64,000 nucleotides of DNA. Source: Paenarthrobacter aurescens. GTDB lineage: Bacteria > Actinomycetota > Actinomycetes > Actinomycetales > Micrococcaceae. The notes beneath the pieces are model-generated. The model ran no database searches. It was not told the origin of the DNA and saw only the letters and a program-made list of their open reading frames with translations. The stretch is taken from contig NZ_CP157456.1 of assembly GCF_041549525.1 (NCBI RefSeq), forward strand, positions 2,418,001 to 2,482,000. The letters run 5' to 3'. The translations under genes were made by a program, and so were the position numbers. Shown one piece after another: positions 7,422-16,506 of this stretch (positions are counted from its first letter, which is position 1; each line of letters starts with the position of its first letter).

Positions 7422-9032
7422 TCAGATGATGGGACGCAAACCTGCTTCGTCCCGCACCCGGAACAACCCCTTTGTTTTGGGATCCACAAAGATCAAGTAA
7501 ACAGCGAACAAGAGCGCTATGAGGGCTGCACCGTAGCGGGCCAGAATGAGGGCCAGTCCCAAGTCTTCGCTCTGAAGGTAGGGAAACACATCCAACTGGT
7601 CCGAGATCGCGTAGACCATGAAGAACGAGACGATGAAGTAGAGCGCCTTGACTTGCCAGTCGTTGCGGATACCGGTCACAGCGAAAAGCGGTATCAGCCA
7701 GACCACGTACCACGACTGGATCATGGGGGCGAGCAGGACAATGACGGCAAATGCCAGGGTCAGGCGGCGCATCAGGCGATCGTAGTCACCTCGGAAAATC
7801 AGCCACGCCACTGCTGCAACCATCAACACCTTGCCGGCGTCATAGACCCATTTCGCCAACGCCCAGCCGTCCAGGCCGAAGGCGTTGAAAATCAGAGCAA
7901 CAACCATTCCGATGAGACCAACCGGGGCATACCAGATCCACACGCTGCCGGGCGCTGACAGGCCGTTGATCCATCCGAACCCAAAGCCGTTGACCAGGCT
8001 CAAGGCGTAGAGAAGACCGAAGCTCAGGCCTGCTGTGAGGAACCAGTAAAGGAACTTGCGGGGCCACGACGCATGCTTGCCTGCCCACAAGAGCCCTATG
8101 AAGGGAAGGAACACCACCGTTATTGGCTTAATCGAGATGGAGAGCGTTACCAGGATCAGCCCCCAAATGACACGGCGGGTTGCGCAGTAGTACAGCCCCG
8201 CAAGGGCCAGCCCGATCATCAGGGCATCATTGTGGACACTGGCAATGAAGTTGGTGAGAAAGAGCGGGTTGGCTGCTGTCAGCCACAGTGCCCTGTGCGG
8301 ATTCACGCCGTGCAGTTCTGCCAGCTTGGGTACATAGATGATGCAGAGGACCACACCCGCTGCAGCAACAAGCCTGAAAAGCATGATGCTTGCTTCGGGC
8401 TGCACGTTGGTCACCCACACCACAAACTGCTCAATCCACAGGAACAACTGGCCGTAGGGAACCGGCGCCTCGGTCCACATCTTGTCAGCGCCAAGCTGGA
8501 AGTAGTTGGGCAGGGCCGAAATCCCGTTCTCATAAGGATTTATGCCTTCCACCATCAACCGGCCTTGACCGATATAGGCGTAGACGTCCCGGCTGAAGAG
8601 GGGAATCGTGAACATCATGGGCAAACCCCAGGCCGCCACCGCCTGCAACGTTGCCTTCCGGGCTTCCAGGCCCCAAACGCGGACGCGTTGCCCCAGCCGA
8701 AGCCAGGCTCGGACAAGCAGCATGCCACCGATGGCCAGCAACACAATGGACAGGCCAACGCCCACGCCTTCGGTGCGCATCCAGATGAAAAGCGGCAGAC
8801 GACGGAGTTCAGAGACCGGCGCGAGCCAGCCAACGCCCAACGAGCCGAACACCATGAACATCGAACCGATGAAGCCGGCCATCAAGGGCGAACGTGCGTT
8901 ATCCACTTCGCCGGCTGCGGCGTCGCCTGACGGCTTTGCTGTCCCTGCCAACCGGGCGGCGGGTACGGGCACCGTCATGTGGTCCTCATCCAATCGTTCA
9001 CCCGCTGTGTTCGGGTCAAAATTCTGCGTCAT
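7422..9032 (-). CDS. Polyprenol-phosphomannose-dependent alpha-1,6-mannosyltransferase, MptB-like (GT-C fold)
   Basis: A 536-residue integral membrane protein with about 12 hydrophobic segments from residue 50 onward. The first external loop holds FSRDVYAYIGQGRLM and GINPYENG, the catalytic-loop signature of GT-C/GT87 enzymes of the MptA/MptB type, which transfer mannose from polyprenyl phosphate during lipomannan synthesis. In Arthrobacter-type bacteria the acceptor is likely a lipomannan or related envelope glycan; this is inference. An upstream TTG at 9047 exists, but the ATG at 9032 (MTQNFDPN) has GGAAG 5 nt before it. The first 50 residues are hydrophilic and presumably cytoplasmic. Confidence 0.8.
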   Translation of the reverse strand: MTQNFDPNTAGERLDEDHMTVPVPAARLAGTAKPSGDAAAGEVDNARSPLMAGFIGSMFMVFGSLGVGWLAPVSELRRLPLFIWMRTEGVGVGLSIVLLAIGGMLLVRAWLRLGQRVRVWGLEARKATLQAVAAWGLPMMFTIPLFSRDVYAYIGQGRLMVEGINPYENGISALPNYFQLGADKMWTEAPVPYGQLFLWIEQFVVWVTNVQPEASIMLFRLVAAAGVVLCIIYVPKLAELHGVNPHRALWLTAANPLFLTNFIASVHNDALMIGLALAGLYYCATRRVIWGLILVTLSISIKPITVVFLPFIGLLWAGKHASWPRKFLYWFLTAGLSFGLLYALSLVNGFGFGWINGLSAPGSVWIWYAPVGLIGMVVALIFNAFGLDGWALAKWVYDAGKVLMVAAVAWLIFRGDYDRLMRRLTLAFAVIVLLAPMIQSWYVVWLIPLFAVTGIRNDWQVKALYFIVSFFMVYAISDQLDVFPYLQSEDLGLALILARYGAALIALLFAVYLIFVDPKTKGLFRVRDEAGLRPII

Positions 9033-9125
9033 GGGGGCTTCCGGCAACAGGAATAAGCGACACTGCCGCGCTCAAAAATCCTACCATCGGAGCACTTGTA
9101 AGCTGCTGAGCGATAGGCTGGGCGC

Positions 9126-9752
9126 GTGCCTATTACTAATGAACGCATCGTGTGGATCGACTGCGAAATGACCGGCTTGGACCTCAATAACGACGCCTTG
9201 ATAGAGGTTGCGGCGTTGGTGACAGACTCCGAGCTCAATATTCTGGGCGACGGCGTGGATGTGGTCATCAAGCCCGACGATGCCGCCCTGGAGCAAATGA
9301 ACGACTTTGTGCGGGACATGCACACCCGCTCCAAACTCCTGGACGAGCTCCCCCACGGCAAGACCATGGCCGAGGCCGAGGCACAGGTCCTCGAGTACAT
9401 CGAAAAGTGGGTGCCGGACCCCCGCAAGGCTCCCTTGGGCGGAAATTCAGTGGGAACCGACAGGATGTTCCTGGCCAGGGACATGCCCAACATTGTGGAA
9501 CACCTCCACTACCGCGTCATTGATGTCAGCACCATCAAGGAACTCTCACGCCGCTGGTTCCCGCGTGCGTACTTCCAGTCACCGGCCAAGCACGGGGGCC
9601 ACCGCGCGTTGGGCGACATCAAGGACTCGATCGACGAGCTGCGTTACTACCGCCAGGCTGTCTTCGTCCCGGCACCGGGACCGGACACGGCCACCGCACA
9701 GCGCATTTCCAAGGAAATCATGGCTACCGCGGAGACCTTGGGAACCAGCTAG
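9126..9752 (+). CDS. orn: Oligoribonuclease
   Basis: A 208-residue DEDDh 3'-5' exonuclease that degrades di- to oligoribonucleotides, including pGpG from cyclic-di-GMP turnover. Exo motifs are clear: IVWIDCEMTGLDL (Asp, Glu), NSVGTDRMFLARDMP (Asp) and HRALGDIKDSIDELRYY (His, Asp). GTG 9126 is the start. It is divergent from the MptB-like gene with about 90 bp between them. Two T-rich runs after the stop (about 9767-9788) may help termination. The tRNA-His gene follows. Confidence 0.95.
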   Translation: MPITNERIVWIDCEMTGLDLNNDALIEVAALVTDSELNILGDGVDVVIKPDDAALEQMNDFVRDMHTRSKLLDELPHGKTMAEAEAQVLEYIEKWVPDPRKAPLGGNSVGTDRMFLARDMPNIVEHLHYRVIDVSTIKELSRRWFPRAYFQSPAKHGGHRALGDIKDSIDELRYYRQAVFVPAPGPDTATAQRISKEIMATAETLGTS

Positions 9753-9892
9753 GGATGTGATCTGCACCATTTTTTGAGGTTTTTTCGCGAAAACCGGCAA
9801 AAGTGGACTTTGCACCCCAAAACAGCAGGTAAGCTATTTGTCGTTGCCTTGAAGGAAAGCCGGTCAAACGGTTCAGTCCAAAAAGGCACATG

Positions 9893-9968
9893 GTGGGCTT
9901 AGCTCAGTTGGCAGAGCGCCTGGTTGTGGTCCAGGAGGTCGCGGGTTCAACCCCCGTAGCTCACCCCA
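9893..9968 (+). tRNA. tRNA-His (anticodon GTG)
   Basis: Cloverleaf with acceptor GTGGGCT/AGCTCAC (one G-U pair), anticodon loop TTGTGGT (anticodon GTG) and T loop GGTTCAACCCC. C73 is followed by an encoded CCA (9966-9968). G9892 precedes the acceptor and is the expected G-1 identity base of tRNA-His. Confidence 0.97.
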
Positions 9969-9997
9969 CCGAGATTGGCTCAAGAGCCGGTTTCCAC

Positions 9998-10036
9998 AAA
10001 GGCCGCACCGGTTATCCGGTGCGGCCTTTGCTTTTT
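9998..10036 (+). terminator. Rho-independent terminator after tRNA-His
   Basis: A 14-bp perfect stem (9998-10011 with 10016-10029), loop TTAT, then GCTTTTTAA. It is classic in form and lies just downstream of the tRNA. Confidence 0.9.
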
Positions 10037-10086
10037 AACCCGGGCCGGGCGCACGGGACTACAGCGCTAGACGAAGGATTACTGAA

Positions 10087-10659
10087 ATGACCGTCCTGCC
10101 AGTCACCATCTGGGGCGAACCTGTACTGCACCGCCGGGCAAGCGAGGTGGAGGTCTTCGACGACGAACTCCGCAGCTTGATCGCGGACATGTTCGAAACC
10201 AATGATGCCGCTAACGGGGTGGGGCTCGCCGCACCCCAAATCGGCGTGGGCAAGCGGCTCTTCGTCTATAAGTACGCCAACGACGACGGTGTTCCGGAGC
10301 AGGGTGTGGTGGTCAACCCGGTGCTGACACTGTCCAAGGTCTCAGGAGCGCTTCCCGATCCTGACGAACACGTTGAAGGCTGCTTGTCCTTCCCGGGTGA
10401 GTACTATCCTTTGCAGCGCGCAGAGTGGACACGGGTTCAGGGCTTCGACGGTGACGGTAATCCCGTGGATTTCGAGGCAACCGGCTGGTTCGCCAGGATC
10501 CTGCAGCACGAGTTCGACCACCTGGACGGCAAGTTGTATGTCAACCGGCTGGTGGATCGGTACTCGAAAAAGGCGCTTAAGCAAGCAAAGAAGAACGGTT
10601 GGGGCGTGCCGGGCCTGACATGGATGCCGGGCGTCGATCCCGATCCGTTTGGACACTGA
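10087..10659 (+). CDS. def: Peptide deformylase
   Basis: A 190-residue Fe2+/Zn2+ enzyme that removes the formyl group from nascent peptides. All three family motifs are present: GVGLAAPQIGV (motif 1), EGCLSFPG (motif 2, metal Cys) and QHEFDHLDG (motif 3, two metal His and catalytic Glu). GAAGGA precedes the ATG at 10087. It overlaps nothing, and the next gene starts 3 nt after its stop, so the two are probably cotranscribed. Confidence 0.95.
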   Translation: MTVLPVTIWGEPVLHRRASEVEVFDDELRSLIADMFETNDAANGVGLAAPQIGVGKRLFVYKYANDDGVPEQGVVVNPVLTLSKVSGALPDPDEHVEGCLSFPGEYYPLQRAEWTRVQGFDGDGNPVDFEATGWFARILQHEFDHLDGKLYVNRLVDRYSKKALKQAKKNGWGVPGLTWMPGVDPDPFGH

Positions 10660-10662
10660 GCC

Positions 10663-11493
10663 ATGGCCACCAGCCCTTATACGGATCTTTTCGGGCTCCT
10701 TGATATCACCGGCGAAGACGCCGTTGAGTGTGCACATCTTCTGGACACGCCCCCTGATGAGCCTGTACTGCGGGCAATCACAGCAATGCAGGACCGGCTC
10801 GGAAACTTTCCGCTTGACCCCGTCACGGCAGATGGGCCTGTACAGGATGAAGCCGGCGTGGAGAGAATCTGGATTGAGGCACTCCTCCGCTTTGCTCCGA
10901 ACGTTCACGCCTACCACCAGAATCTGGGCATCAACAAAGCTGTTTCTGCGGCCTCTTTGGCGGATGTAGGTTTGCAGCTCCGCATTAACCGGCGGGTCCA
11001 CGGTCATTTTGGTCTCGATACCTGGGCTTGGCTCACGTTGCATATGGCCGGAAATCTGTTCCGGCTGGGCCGGTTGCAGTTTCACCTGGTGCCTGACGGC
11101 AGCCAAACCCCAGAGTGGGTTCTTGGCGTCCACATACCCGAAGATGGCGGCCTCTCCCCTGAGCTGGTGGATGCCAGTTTCGCAGAGGCCCGGTCCTTCT
11201 TCCCCAGGTTCTTCCCCGACAAGCCTGCCCGCAACGCTACGTGTGATTCCTGGATGCTTGACCCTTACCTGGCAGAACGCCTTCCCAAGAGCAACATCGC
11301 TTCCTTTGCCCGGCGCTTCACACTGGATCGCTGCACCGATGCTCCTACCGATGCCGTCTACTTCACGTTCAGGCAGCGTGGGCTCCATGACCTCAACAGG
11401 CTCCCACGGGAAACCTCACTTCAGCGGGTGGTCCTGGAACGGATCGACGACGGCGGTACCTGGCAGCTCGGGCATGGTCACCTGGCGCTGTAA
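10663..11493 (+). CDS. Acyltransferase-domain protein (DUF5596/GNAT_C-like)
   Basis: A 276-residue protein immediately after def (3-nt gap). It has an N-terminal helical region and a C-terminal part (WLTLHMAGNLFRLGRLQFHL, then LGVHIPEDGGLSPELVDASF and DSWMLDPYLAERLP) that resembles the acyltransferase-like domain found in actinobacterial DUF5596 proteins. No catalytic residue can be assigned with confidence. Its 3' end overlaps the convergent HNH gene by 16 bp. Coupling to def may be positional only. Confidence 0.7.
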   Translation: MATSPYTDLFGLLDITGEDAVECAHLLDTPPDEPVLRAITAMQDRLGNFPLDPVTADGPVQDEAGVERIWIEALLRFAPNVHAYHQNLGINKAVSAASLADVGLQLRINRRVHGHFGLDTWAWLTLHMAGNLFRLGRLQFHLVPDGSQTPEWVLGVHIPEDGGLSPELVDASFAEARSFFPRFFPDKPARNATCDSWMLDPYLAERLPKSNIASFARRFTLDRCTDAPTDAVYFTFRQRGLHDLNRLPRETSLQRVVLERIDDGGTWQLGHGHLAL

Positions 11494-12278
11494 ATGGTTT
11501 GTTGTTCCGGACAGGAAACCAGAACCTTTTTCATGGCGTCCTTTTCGGCCTGCGTAATCCACAGTTGATAGGCCGCTTTTACTGAGACCTGCCGCGCAAC
11601 GTAGTGACAACGGAAATTCTTGTTGGCCGGCAGCCACGTGGCGGCGTCACCGGCACCCTTCTTCACATTGGCCGGACCATCCGCGGCAATCAGGTTCAGG
11701 GGGTCGTTGGCGAACATTTGCCGCTGCTGGAGGGTGAGTTGCTGGGCCCCCTTCTGCCAGGCATCAGCGAGGGCTACCACGTGATCGATTTGAACAGCCG
11801 AGCTGGTGTTCTGGCCTCTTTGGAAGACTACTTGGGCACCCGTATAGGGCTCCTGAAAGTTACCGCCGGATACTTTGCAGGTGGAACCTTCGGTGAACAC
11901 CACCGCGACGAGGTCCCTTCGGAGAATGTCATTGCGGGTATCGCACCCATTACGATCAGCGTCTGCCCACGCTTGGCCAAATGCGGAGCGATCGTAATCT
12001 GACTTGGGCGCGCGCCCTTTTACCGGGAGCCTCTCCAAAGCATCGACAGCTTTCTCAGGAGCAACAACCGCCGCGCCACGAAGGGGTTTCATCCAACCGG
12101 CATTGAATACCGGTGCTTCGCTGGGTCCGCCCACCCACGGTTCAGCAGCACTGAATTGTCCGGAGGTGAAGTACCAGGAGAGTCCCGCGACGACGGTGGC
12201 AGCGGCCAATCCAAGAATGGCCCACGCTTGGCGGGACCGTCTGCGGGCGCGTTTATAGGCAGACCAAGTGGTACTCAA
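11478..12278 (-). CDS. Exported HNH-family nuclease (DUF1524/GmrSD C-terminal type)
   Basis: A 266-residue protein with an N-terminal membrane anchor or signal (AWAILGLAAATVVAGLSW, about residues 19-36). The C-terminal domain is DUF1524-like: CDTRNDILRRDL, VQIDHVVALADAW (the DH of the His-Me finger), NDPLNLIAADGPANVKKG and ATWLPANKNFRCHYV. This is the usual pattern of secreted actinobacterial HNH endonucleases, thought to degrade extracellular nucleic acid. The topology places the nuclease outside the cell. No partner gene is adjacent; the 3' end overlaps the preceding convergent gene. Confidence 0.82.
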   Translation of the reverse strand: MSTTWSAYKRARRRSRQAWAILGLAAATVVAGLSWYFTSGQFSAAEPWVGGPSEAPVFNAGWMKPLRGAAVVAPEKAVDALERLPVKGRAPKSDYDRSAFGQAWADADRNGCDTRNDILRRDLVAVVFTEGSTCKVSGGNFQEPYTGAQVVFQRGQNTSSAVQIDHVVALADAWQKGAQQLTLQQRQMFANDPLNLIAADGPANVKKGAGDAATWLPANKNFRCHYVARQVSVKAAYQLWITQAEKDAMKKVLVSCPEQQTIYSAR

Positions 12279-12400
12279 GAGACTCCATCCAGAGGGAAAG
12301 CAATGTCCTACGAGCGTAGAACATGGCCCCGACAGTCAGAGTCGATATCCACAGTGTTCAGGACGAGTCACACTGTTGAGGTACGTCACAGCGTTCAGGT

Positions 12401-12610
12401 TTATTGCTCCCGCATCACCCGCTGCAGGTCCTCAGTTGCCACCGCGAGGAGGTTTCGCAGCTGCTCCACCCGTTGATCGCTCACGTCACCGGCGGCGTTG
12501 GCTGCTATTGCCTGGTCCAAAAGTCTTTGGGCCTGCTTGTGATTGGCCTTGGCTACGTCCAAGGCGTGTTCAAGCGTGGTTTCATGTTCCAACGTAGATT
12601 CGTTTTCCAT
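12401..12610 (-). CDS. Small coiled-coil hypothetical protein
   Basis: A 69-residue reading frame from ATG 12610 encodes a highly helical, heptad-like protein (HALDVAKANHKQAQRLLDQAI, then DQRVEQLRNLLAVATEDLQRVM). A longer frame to 12730 would overlap the end of the GAPDH gene and has no similarity to it, so the short start is preferred. Amphipathic periodicity and GC-rich third positions favour a real gene. No Shine-Dalgarno sequence is clear. Function unknown; it follows GAPDH on the same strand. Confidence 0.45.
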   Translation of the reverse strand: MENESTLEHETTLEHALDVAKANHKQAQRLLDQAIAANAAGDVSDQRVEQLRNLLAVATEDLQRVMREQ

Positions 12611-12683
12611 GAACCCATTTTGATCAGGTTTCCCGGCCGATGCCAGTGACTCAGCCGGGAAACCTGTGGATACTTCGGAGTTG

Positions 12684-14171
12684 CTAGGCGCCAGCAGTTT
12701 CAAGCACAGCGATGGGCGCAACCACGTCACGTGCAGGGAAGGACGGCGGGTTCACACCGGCCATCTCTTCCATGACACGAACAACCTGGCAGGAGTAGCC
12801 GAATTCGTTGTCGTACCAGACGTACAGAACGAGGTTCTTGTCGTTGGAAATCGTTGCGAGGCCGTCCACGATGCCCGCGCGGCGGGAGCCAACGAAGTCG
12901 GTGGAGACAACATCCGGAGAGTCGATGTAATCGATCTGCTTGCGAAGATCCGAGTGGAGGGACATTTCGCGGAGGAAGTCGTTGACTTCATCCCGGGTGG
13001 TGCCCTTTTCAAGGTTCAGATTCAAAATGGCCATGGAGACATCCGGGGTGGGTACGCGGATGGCGTTGCCTGTGAGCTTGCCCTGCAGTTCCGGAAGCGC
13101 CTTGGCTACAGCCTTCGCGGCACCGGTCTCCGTGATGACCATGTTCAATGCTGCGGAACGGCCGCGGCGGTCACCCTTGTGGAAGTTGTCAATCAGGTTC
13201 TGGTCATTGGTGAAGGAGTGAACGGTCTCCACATGGCCGTGAATGATGCCGAATTTGTCATTAATGGCCTTCAGCACCGGCGTAATGGCGTTGGTGGTGC
13301 AGGATGCTGCGGTGACGATCTTGTCTTCATCTGAGATGTCGCGGTGGTTGATGCCGTGAACAATGTTCTTCAGATCGCCCTTGCCCGGGGCCGTCAGCAG
13401 AACGCGGGCAGCGCCCTTGCTCTGCAGGTGCTGGGAAAGGCCCTCGGCGTCACGCCAGCGGCCGGTGTTGTCTACTACCAAGGCATCCTTGATGCCGTAA
13501 GCGGTGTAGTCAACAGTGGCAGGGTTGTCCGAGTAGATCACCTGGATCTGTACACCGTTGGCCGTGATGGTGTTGGCTTCCTCGTCCACGCGGATGGTGC
13601 CTTCGAAGGAGCCATGTACCGAGTCCCGGCGAAGCAGCGAAGCGCGCTTCACGAGGTCATTCTCAGCACCCTTGCGGACAACAATCGCGCGAAGGCGCAG
13701 ACCGTGTCCGCCGCCGGCCTTTTCAATCAGGATGCGGGCCAGGAGACGGCCGATGCGGCCAAAGCCGTACAGCACGACGTCGGTGCTGGTGCGGTCGTCA
13801 GCCCCACGCTTTCCCACGATTTCTGCGAGCTCGGCACGCAGGTACTCATCCAGGGAGGCCCCGTTGCCTTCGGCCCGGAACTTCTCGGTCAAGCGTGCAA
13901 TATCAATGGCGGCCGCACCGAGTTCCAGCTCAGAGAGTGCGTTCAGCAGCGGAGCAGTCTCTTCGAGCAGCAGTTCATGGTTGCTCATCCGGCGCGCAAA
14001 TCGGTGTGCCTTGAGGATGTTCATGGTGGACTTGTTGATCAGGCTCCGGCCGTGGATGCTCGTGACCACATTGTTTTCCCGGTACAACCGGCCGATTACC
14101 GGAATCATGGCTTCGGCGAGGGCCTCCCGGCCCATCCACTTATCAAGACAAGAATCTGACGTCTGGCTCAC
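12684..14171 (-). CDS. gap: Glyceraldehyde-3-phosphate dehydrogenase, long form
   Basis: A 495-residue GAPDH with about 125 extra N-terminal residues relative to the 335-residue classic enzyme. The Rossmann start is VVLYGFGRIGRLLARIL (about residue 130), the catalytic Cys is in AASCTTNAITPVLK, and the His region is HSFTNDQNL. The substrate loop reads RVPTPDVSMAIL where most GAPDHs have RVPTPNVS. The start is GTG 14171 with AAGGAAGG 7 nt upstream. This long type is typical of actinobacteria that also carry a classic gap; a gluconeogenic or accessory role is possible. About 260 bp upstream separate it from rnpB. Confidence 0.88.
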   Translation of the reverse strand: MSQTSDSCLDKWMGREALAEAMIPVIGRLYRENNVVTSIHGRSLINKSTMNILKAHRFARRMSNHELLLEETAPLLNALSELELGAAAIDIARLTEKFRAEGNGASLDEYLRAELAEIVGKRGADDRTSTDVVLYGFGRIGRLLARILIEKAGGGHGLRLRAIVVRKGAENDLVKRASLLRRDSVHGSFEGTIRVDEEANTITANGVQIQVIYSDNPATVDYTAYGIKDALVVDNTGRWRDAEGLSQHLQSKGAARVLLTAPGKGDLKNIVHGINHRDISDEDKIVTAASCTTNAITPVLKAINDKFGIIHGHVETVHSFTNDQNLIDNFHKGDRRGRSAALNMVITETGAAKAVAKALPELQGKLTGNAIRVPTPDVSMAILNLNLEKGTTRDEVNDFLREMSLHSDLRKQIDYIDSPDVVSTDFVGSRRAGIVDGLATISNDKNLVLYVWYDNEFGYSCQVVRVMEEMAGVNPPSFPARDVVAPIAVLETAGA

Positions 14172-14435
14172 AGAACTACCTTCCTTGGGTCAACCACATA
14201 CGTCCTCGTATGCAGATGGCAGCGGCCGCCCGGAGTAGTCCTGCGGCTCATGCGCCGGCGGGCTTCGGTCCACCCACAGCGCCTTGAACGAGAGCAAAGA
14301 AAATCCGCCGGCTGCGAACGCAGTCCCGGCGGCAGAACATCTACGTTCAGTAACCATTCTAAGGCGGAAGGCAGGAGCATAGGACGCCCTGCGGCGTGAA
14401 ATCACTCACACGCCGGTTTCGCGCCAGTCATAAAT

Positions 14436-14829
14436 GGATGGGTCGACCGATACGCCGGGTTCTGTCATCCCTGCCGTTACCGGAAAGGGAGTGGCGGCCA
14501 TCCATCTACGAACGCCGTTGCCGACGCCCTCCAGCAGCCTACCCGGACACTCGGGCGAGCAGCCCTCAAACGTGTCCTGTCTGGCCTTGCTCCGGGTGGG
14601 GTTTACCTAGCCTCCCCGGTCACCCAGGGAGCTGGTGGTCTCTTACACCACCGTTTCACCCTTACCTGCTGCCCTGCGATGCGGAACATCACAGGACACA
14701 GGCGGTCTGTTCTCTGTGGCACTGGCCTGCGGGTTACCCCGAGTGGGCGTTACCCACCACCCTGCTCTACGGAGCCCGGACGTTCCTCGAGCCACTTTCG
14801 TGACGCGCGACCGCCTGGTCGACCCATCC
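14436..14829 (-). ncRNA. rnpB: RNase P RNA, bacterial type A
   Basis: Read on the minus strand, the 5' end GGATGGGTCGACC (14829-14817) pairs with the 3' end GGTCGACCCATCC (14448-14436) to form P1. Just inside lies GAGGAACGTCCGGGCTCC, the conserved CR I region (usually GAGGAAAGTCCGGGC, here with one change). Near the 3' side is the ACAGAACCCGGCGTATCGG signature. The RNA processes tRNA 5' ends with RnpA. Length of about 394 nt fits actinobacterial type A. Confidence 0.95.
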
Positions 14830-14884
14830 GCTGTCCAGTCTACCGGCGTCCGGACGTGCCGATGGCCGACGGTAATATCGACTG

Positions 14885-15649
14885 GTGCTGATTCTGCTGC
14901 CGCCTTCCGAAGGCAAGACCCCCGCCGCCAAGGGCCCATCCATTAACTGGGATTCGCTCAGCTTTCCTGAACTGAACCCCTACCGGGCCAAGGTGCTCGA
15001 AGCGCTGGGCACCGTGAGCGCGCATGAGGATGCCCTCGCCTTGCTGGGGGTGGGCGCCTCCTTACGGAACGACGTCGAACGCAACACCAGACTCCACGCG
15101 GAGCCGGCCGCACCGGCGCACCAGGTCTACTCCGGGGTCCTTTACGACGCCCTGGGGTACAGCACCATGACGCCGACGCAACGCCGCAAGGCCGACGAGT
15201 CAGTCCTGGTGGTTTCTGCCCTGTGGGGCGCCATCGGTTTCGGCGACCACGTGCCCGCCTATCGCTTGTCCATGGGAACCGCACTGCCCGACGTCGGGCG
15301 CCTTGCTTCCTATTGGAAGCCGCAGCTTAACGCTGCCCTCGCCTCACGCACTGAAGGCGAGCTGTTGGTGGACTGCCGCTCCAGCACCTACGCCGCGGCC
15401 TGGGCTCCTCCGGCGTCCCGGACAGTCAACGTGAACGTCTTCAATGAGGCTGACGGCAAGCGCACGGTAGTCAGCCACTTCGCCAAGCACACCCGCGGCG
15501 AACTGGCCAGGCACTTGCTGACCCGTCGCGGCAAAGCACCGGCAACCCCGGAGCAGCTCCTGAAGGCTGCCGGTGAAATGTGGACTGCCGAACTGGTTGA
15601 GGGCACGGCCCGCAAGCCGCACGCATTGAACATCATCCTGTCCAGCTGA
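14885..15649 (+). CDS. yaaA: YaaA family peroxide-stress protein
   Basis: A 254-residue UPF0246/DUF328 protein. The conserved start (GTG 14885) gives MLILLPPSEGKT, and further motifs are SGVLYDALGY, LSALWG-like VVSALWGAIGF and the C-terminal VSHFAKHTRGELARHLL. In Escherichia coli YaaA lowers intracellular iron and binds DNA under peroxide stress; that role is known there and only inferred here. It is divergent from rnpB with about 55 bp between them. Confidence 0.9.
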   Translation: MLILLPPSEGKTPAAKGPSINWDSLSFPELNPYRAKVLEALGTVSAHEDALALLGVGASLRNDVERNTRLHAEPAAPAHQVYSGVLYDALGYSTMTPTQRRKADESVLVVSALWGAIGFGDHVPAYRLSMGTALPDVGRLASYWKPQLNAALASRTEGELLVDCRSSTYAAAWAPPASRTVNVNVFNEADGKRTVVSHFAKHTRGELARHLLTRRGKAPATPEQLLKAAGEMWTAELVEGTARKPHALNIILSS

Positions 15650-15679
15650 TCCGCCCGTTACAGGCGGGGCGGGCTTGAT

Positions 15680-16417
15680 TCAGTTCCACTCCGCCGAGCG
15701 AACAAGGATGACACCTGAATCCGGGCAAAAGACAATATCGTCCTCAGCTGCGGCTTTGACTTCGGCGAGATCGCCGGGGCTGAGCATCATGCCGGAGCCT
15801 TCGGACTTACCGTGGAAGAGCCGTGCTGCACCGACGCCCCTCTTGGCAATGGTTTTCTCATAGATGGCAAGAATTCCGGCGTCCAGCGATTCGGCGAAGG
15901 CGGCCCGCTGGCCCCGAACCACTGCTTCTTCGGCCGCGATCTCGGCTATGGCCTCATCCAGTTCGGCGCGGATGCTGCCAAAAGAACCCTGGATGTCGTC
16001 AACGATCACTTGCTGGGCAGCCTGGCGCTCACGCAAGGTGTCCAGTCGTTCCAGGATTTCGAGCTCCACGTCTTCGAGATCCGAGCGACGCTTGTTAAGG
16101 GAAGCGATGTCACTCTGCAGGGCCACCAAGTCCTTGGACAGGCCTGTCCCGCTATTAAGCCGGGCCTCGTCGCGTTCAATGCGGCTGGCTACCTGCTCAA
16201 CGTCAGCTTCCGCGCGCTTAAGTTCTGCTTCTGCGTCGTGGACGGCAACCTTGGCCGCGCCAAGCTCACCGTTGGCCACGCTCAGGGCATCGGTGAGGTC
16301 AGTGATACGTGGATCCGTTTCCAGAACCTTCCGGCGGCCGGCCAGTGACCTGAGCTTGGCATCGAGCCCCTGCAGTTCAAGCAATTTCAATTGTTCTGCC
16401 GGTGCTGCTTTCGCCAC
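15680..16417 (-). CDS. Coiled-coil protein of the C4-type zinc-ribbon family, ribbon degenerate
   Basis: A 245-residue protein whose first 180 residues form a long antiparallel coiled coil (many heptads between APAEQLKLLELQGLDAKL and EEAVVRGQRAAFAESL). Family members end in a four-Cys zinc ribbon; here the equivalent region reads FHGKSEGSGM and FCPDSGVILVR, leaving a single Cys. The start is GTG 16417, preceded by GGAGG at 5-nt spacing; the frame runs 21 codons further upstream without support. It lies 3' of the Nif3 gene on the same strand, an arrangement common in actinobacteria, so the two are probably cotranscribed. Function unknown. Confidence 0.85.
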   Translation of the reverse strand: MAKAAPAEQLKLLELQGLDAKLRSLAGRRKVLETDPRITDLTDALSVANGELGAAKVAVHDAEAELKRAEADVEQVASRIERDEARLNSGTGLSKDLVALQSDIASLNKRRSDLEDVELEILERLDTLRERQAAQQVIVDDIQGSFGSIRAELDEAIAEIAAEEAVVRGQRAAFAESLDAGILAIYEKTIAKRGVGAARLFHGKSEGSGMMLSPGDLAEVKAAAEDDIVFCPDSGVILVRSAEWN

Positions 16418-16506
16418 GCTTACCTCCGCTGTTAGCCACCGGTACTGGGGATCAGTTCCGGCTGAACCGCCACTATCCATCAGGGCGGTCCGTATCTTCC
16501 TAGACT

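Noticed and set aside
14190..14405. 71-codon frame in the gap between gap and rnpB
   Set aside because: No start-site support or homology, and the region must hold the gap promoter.
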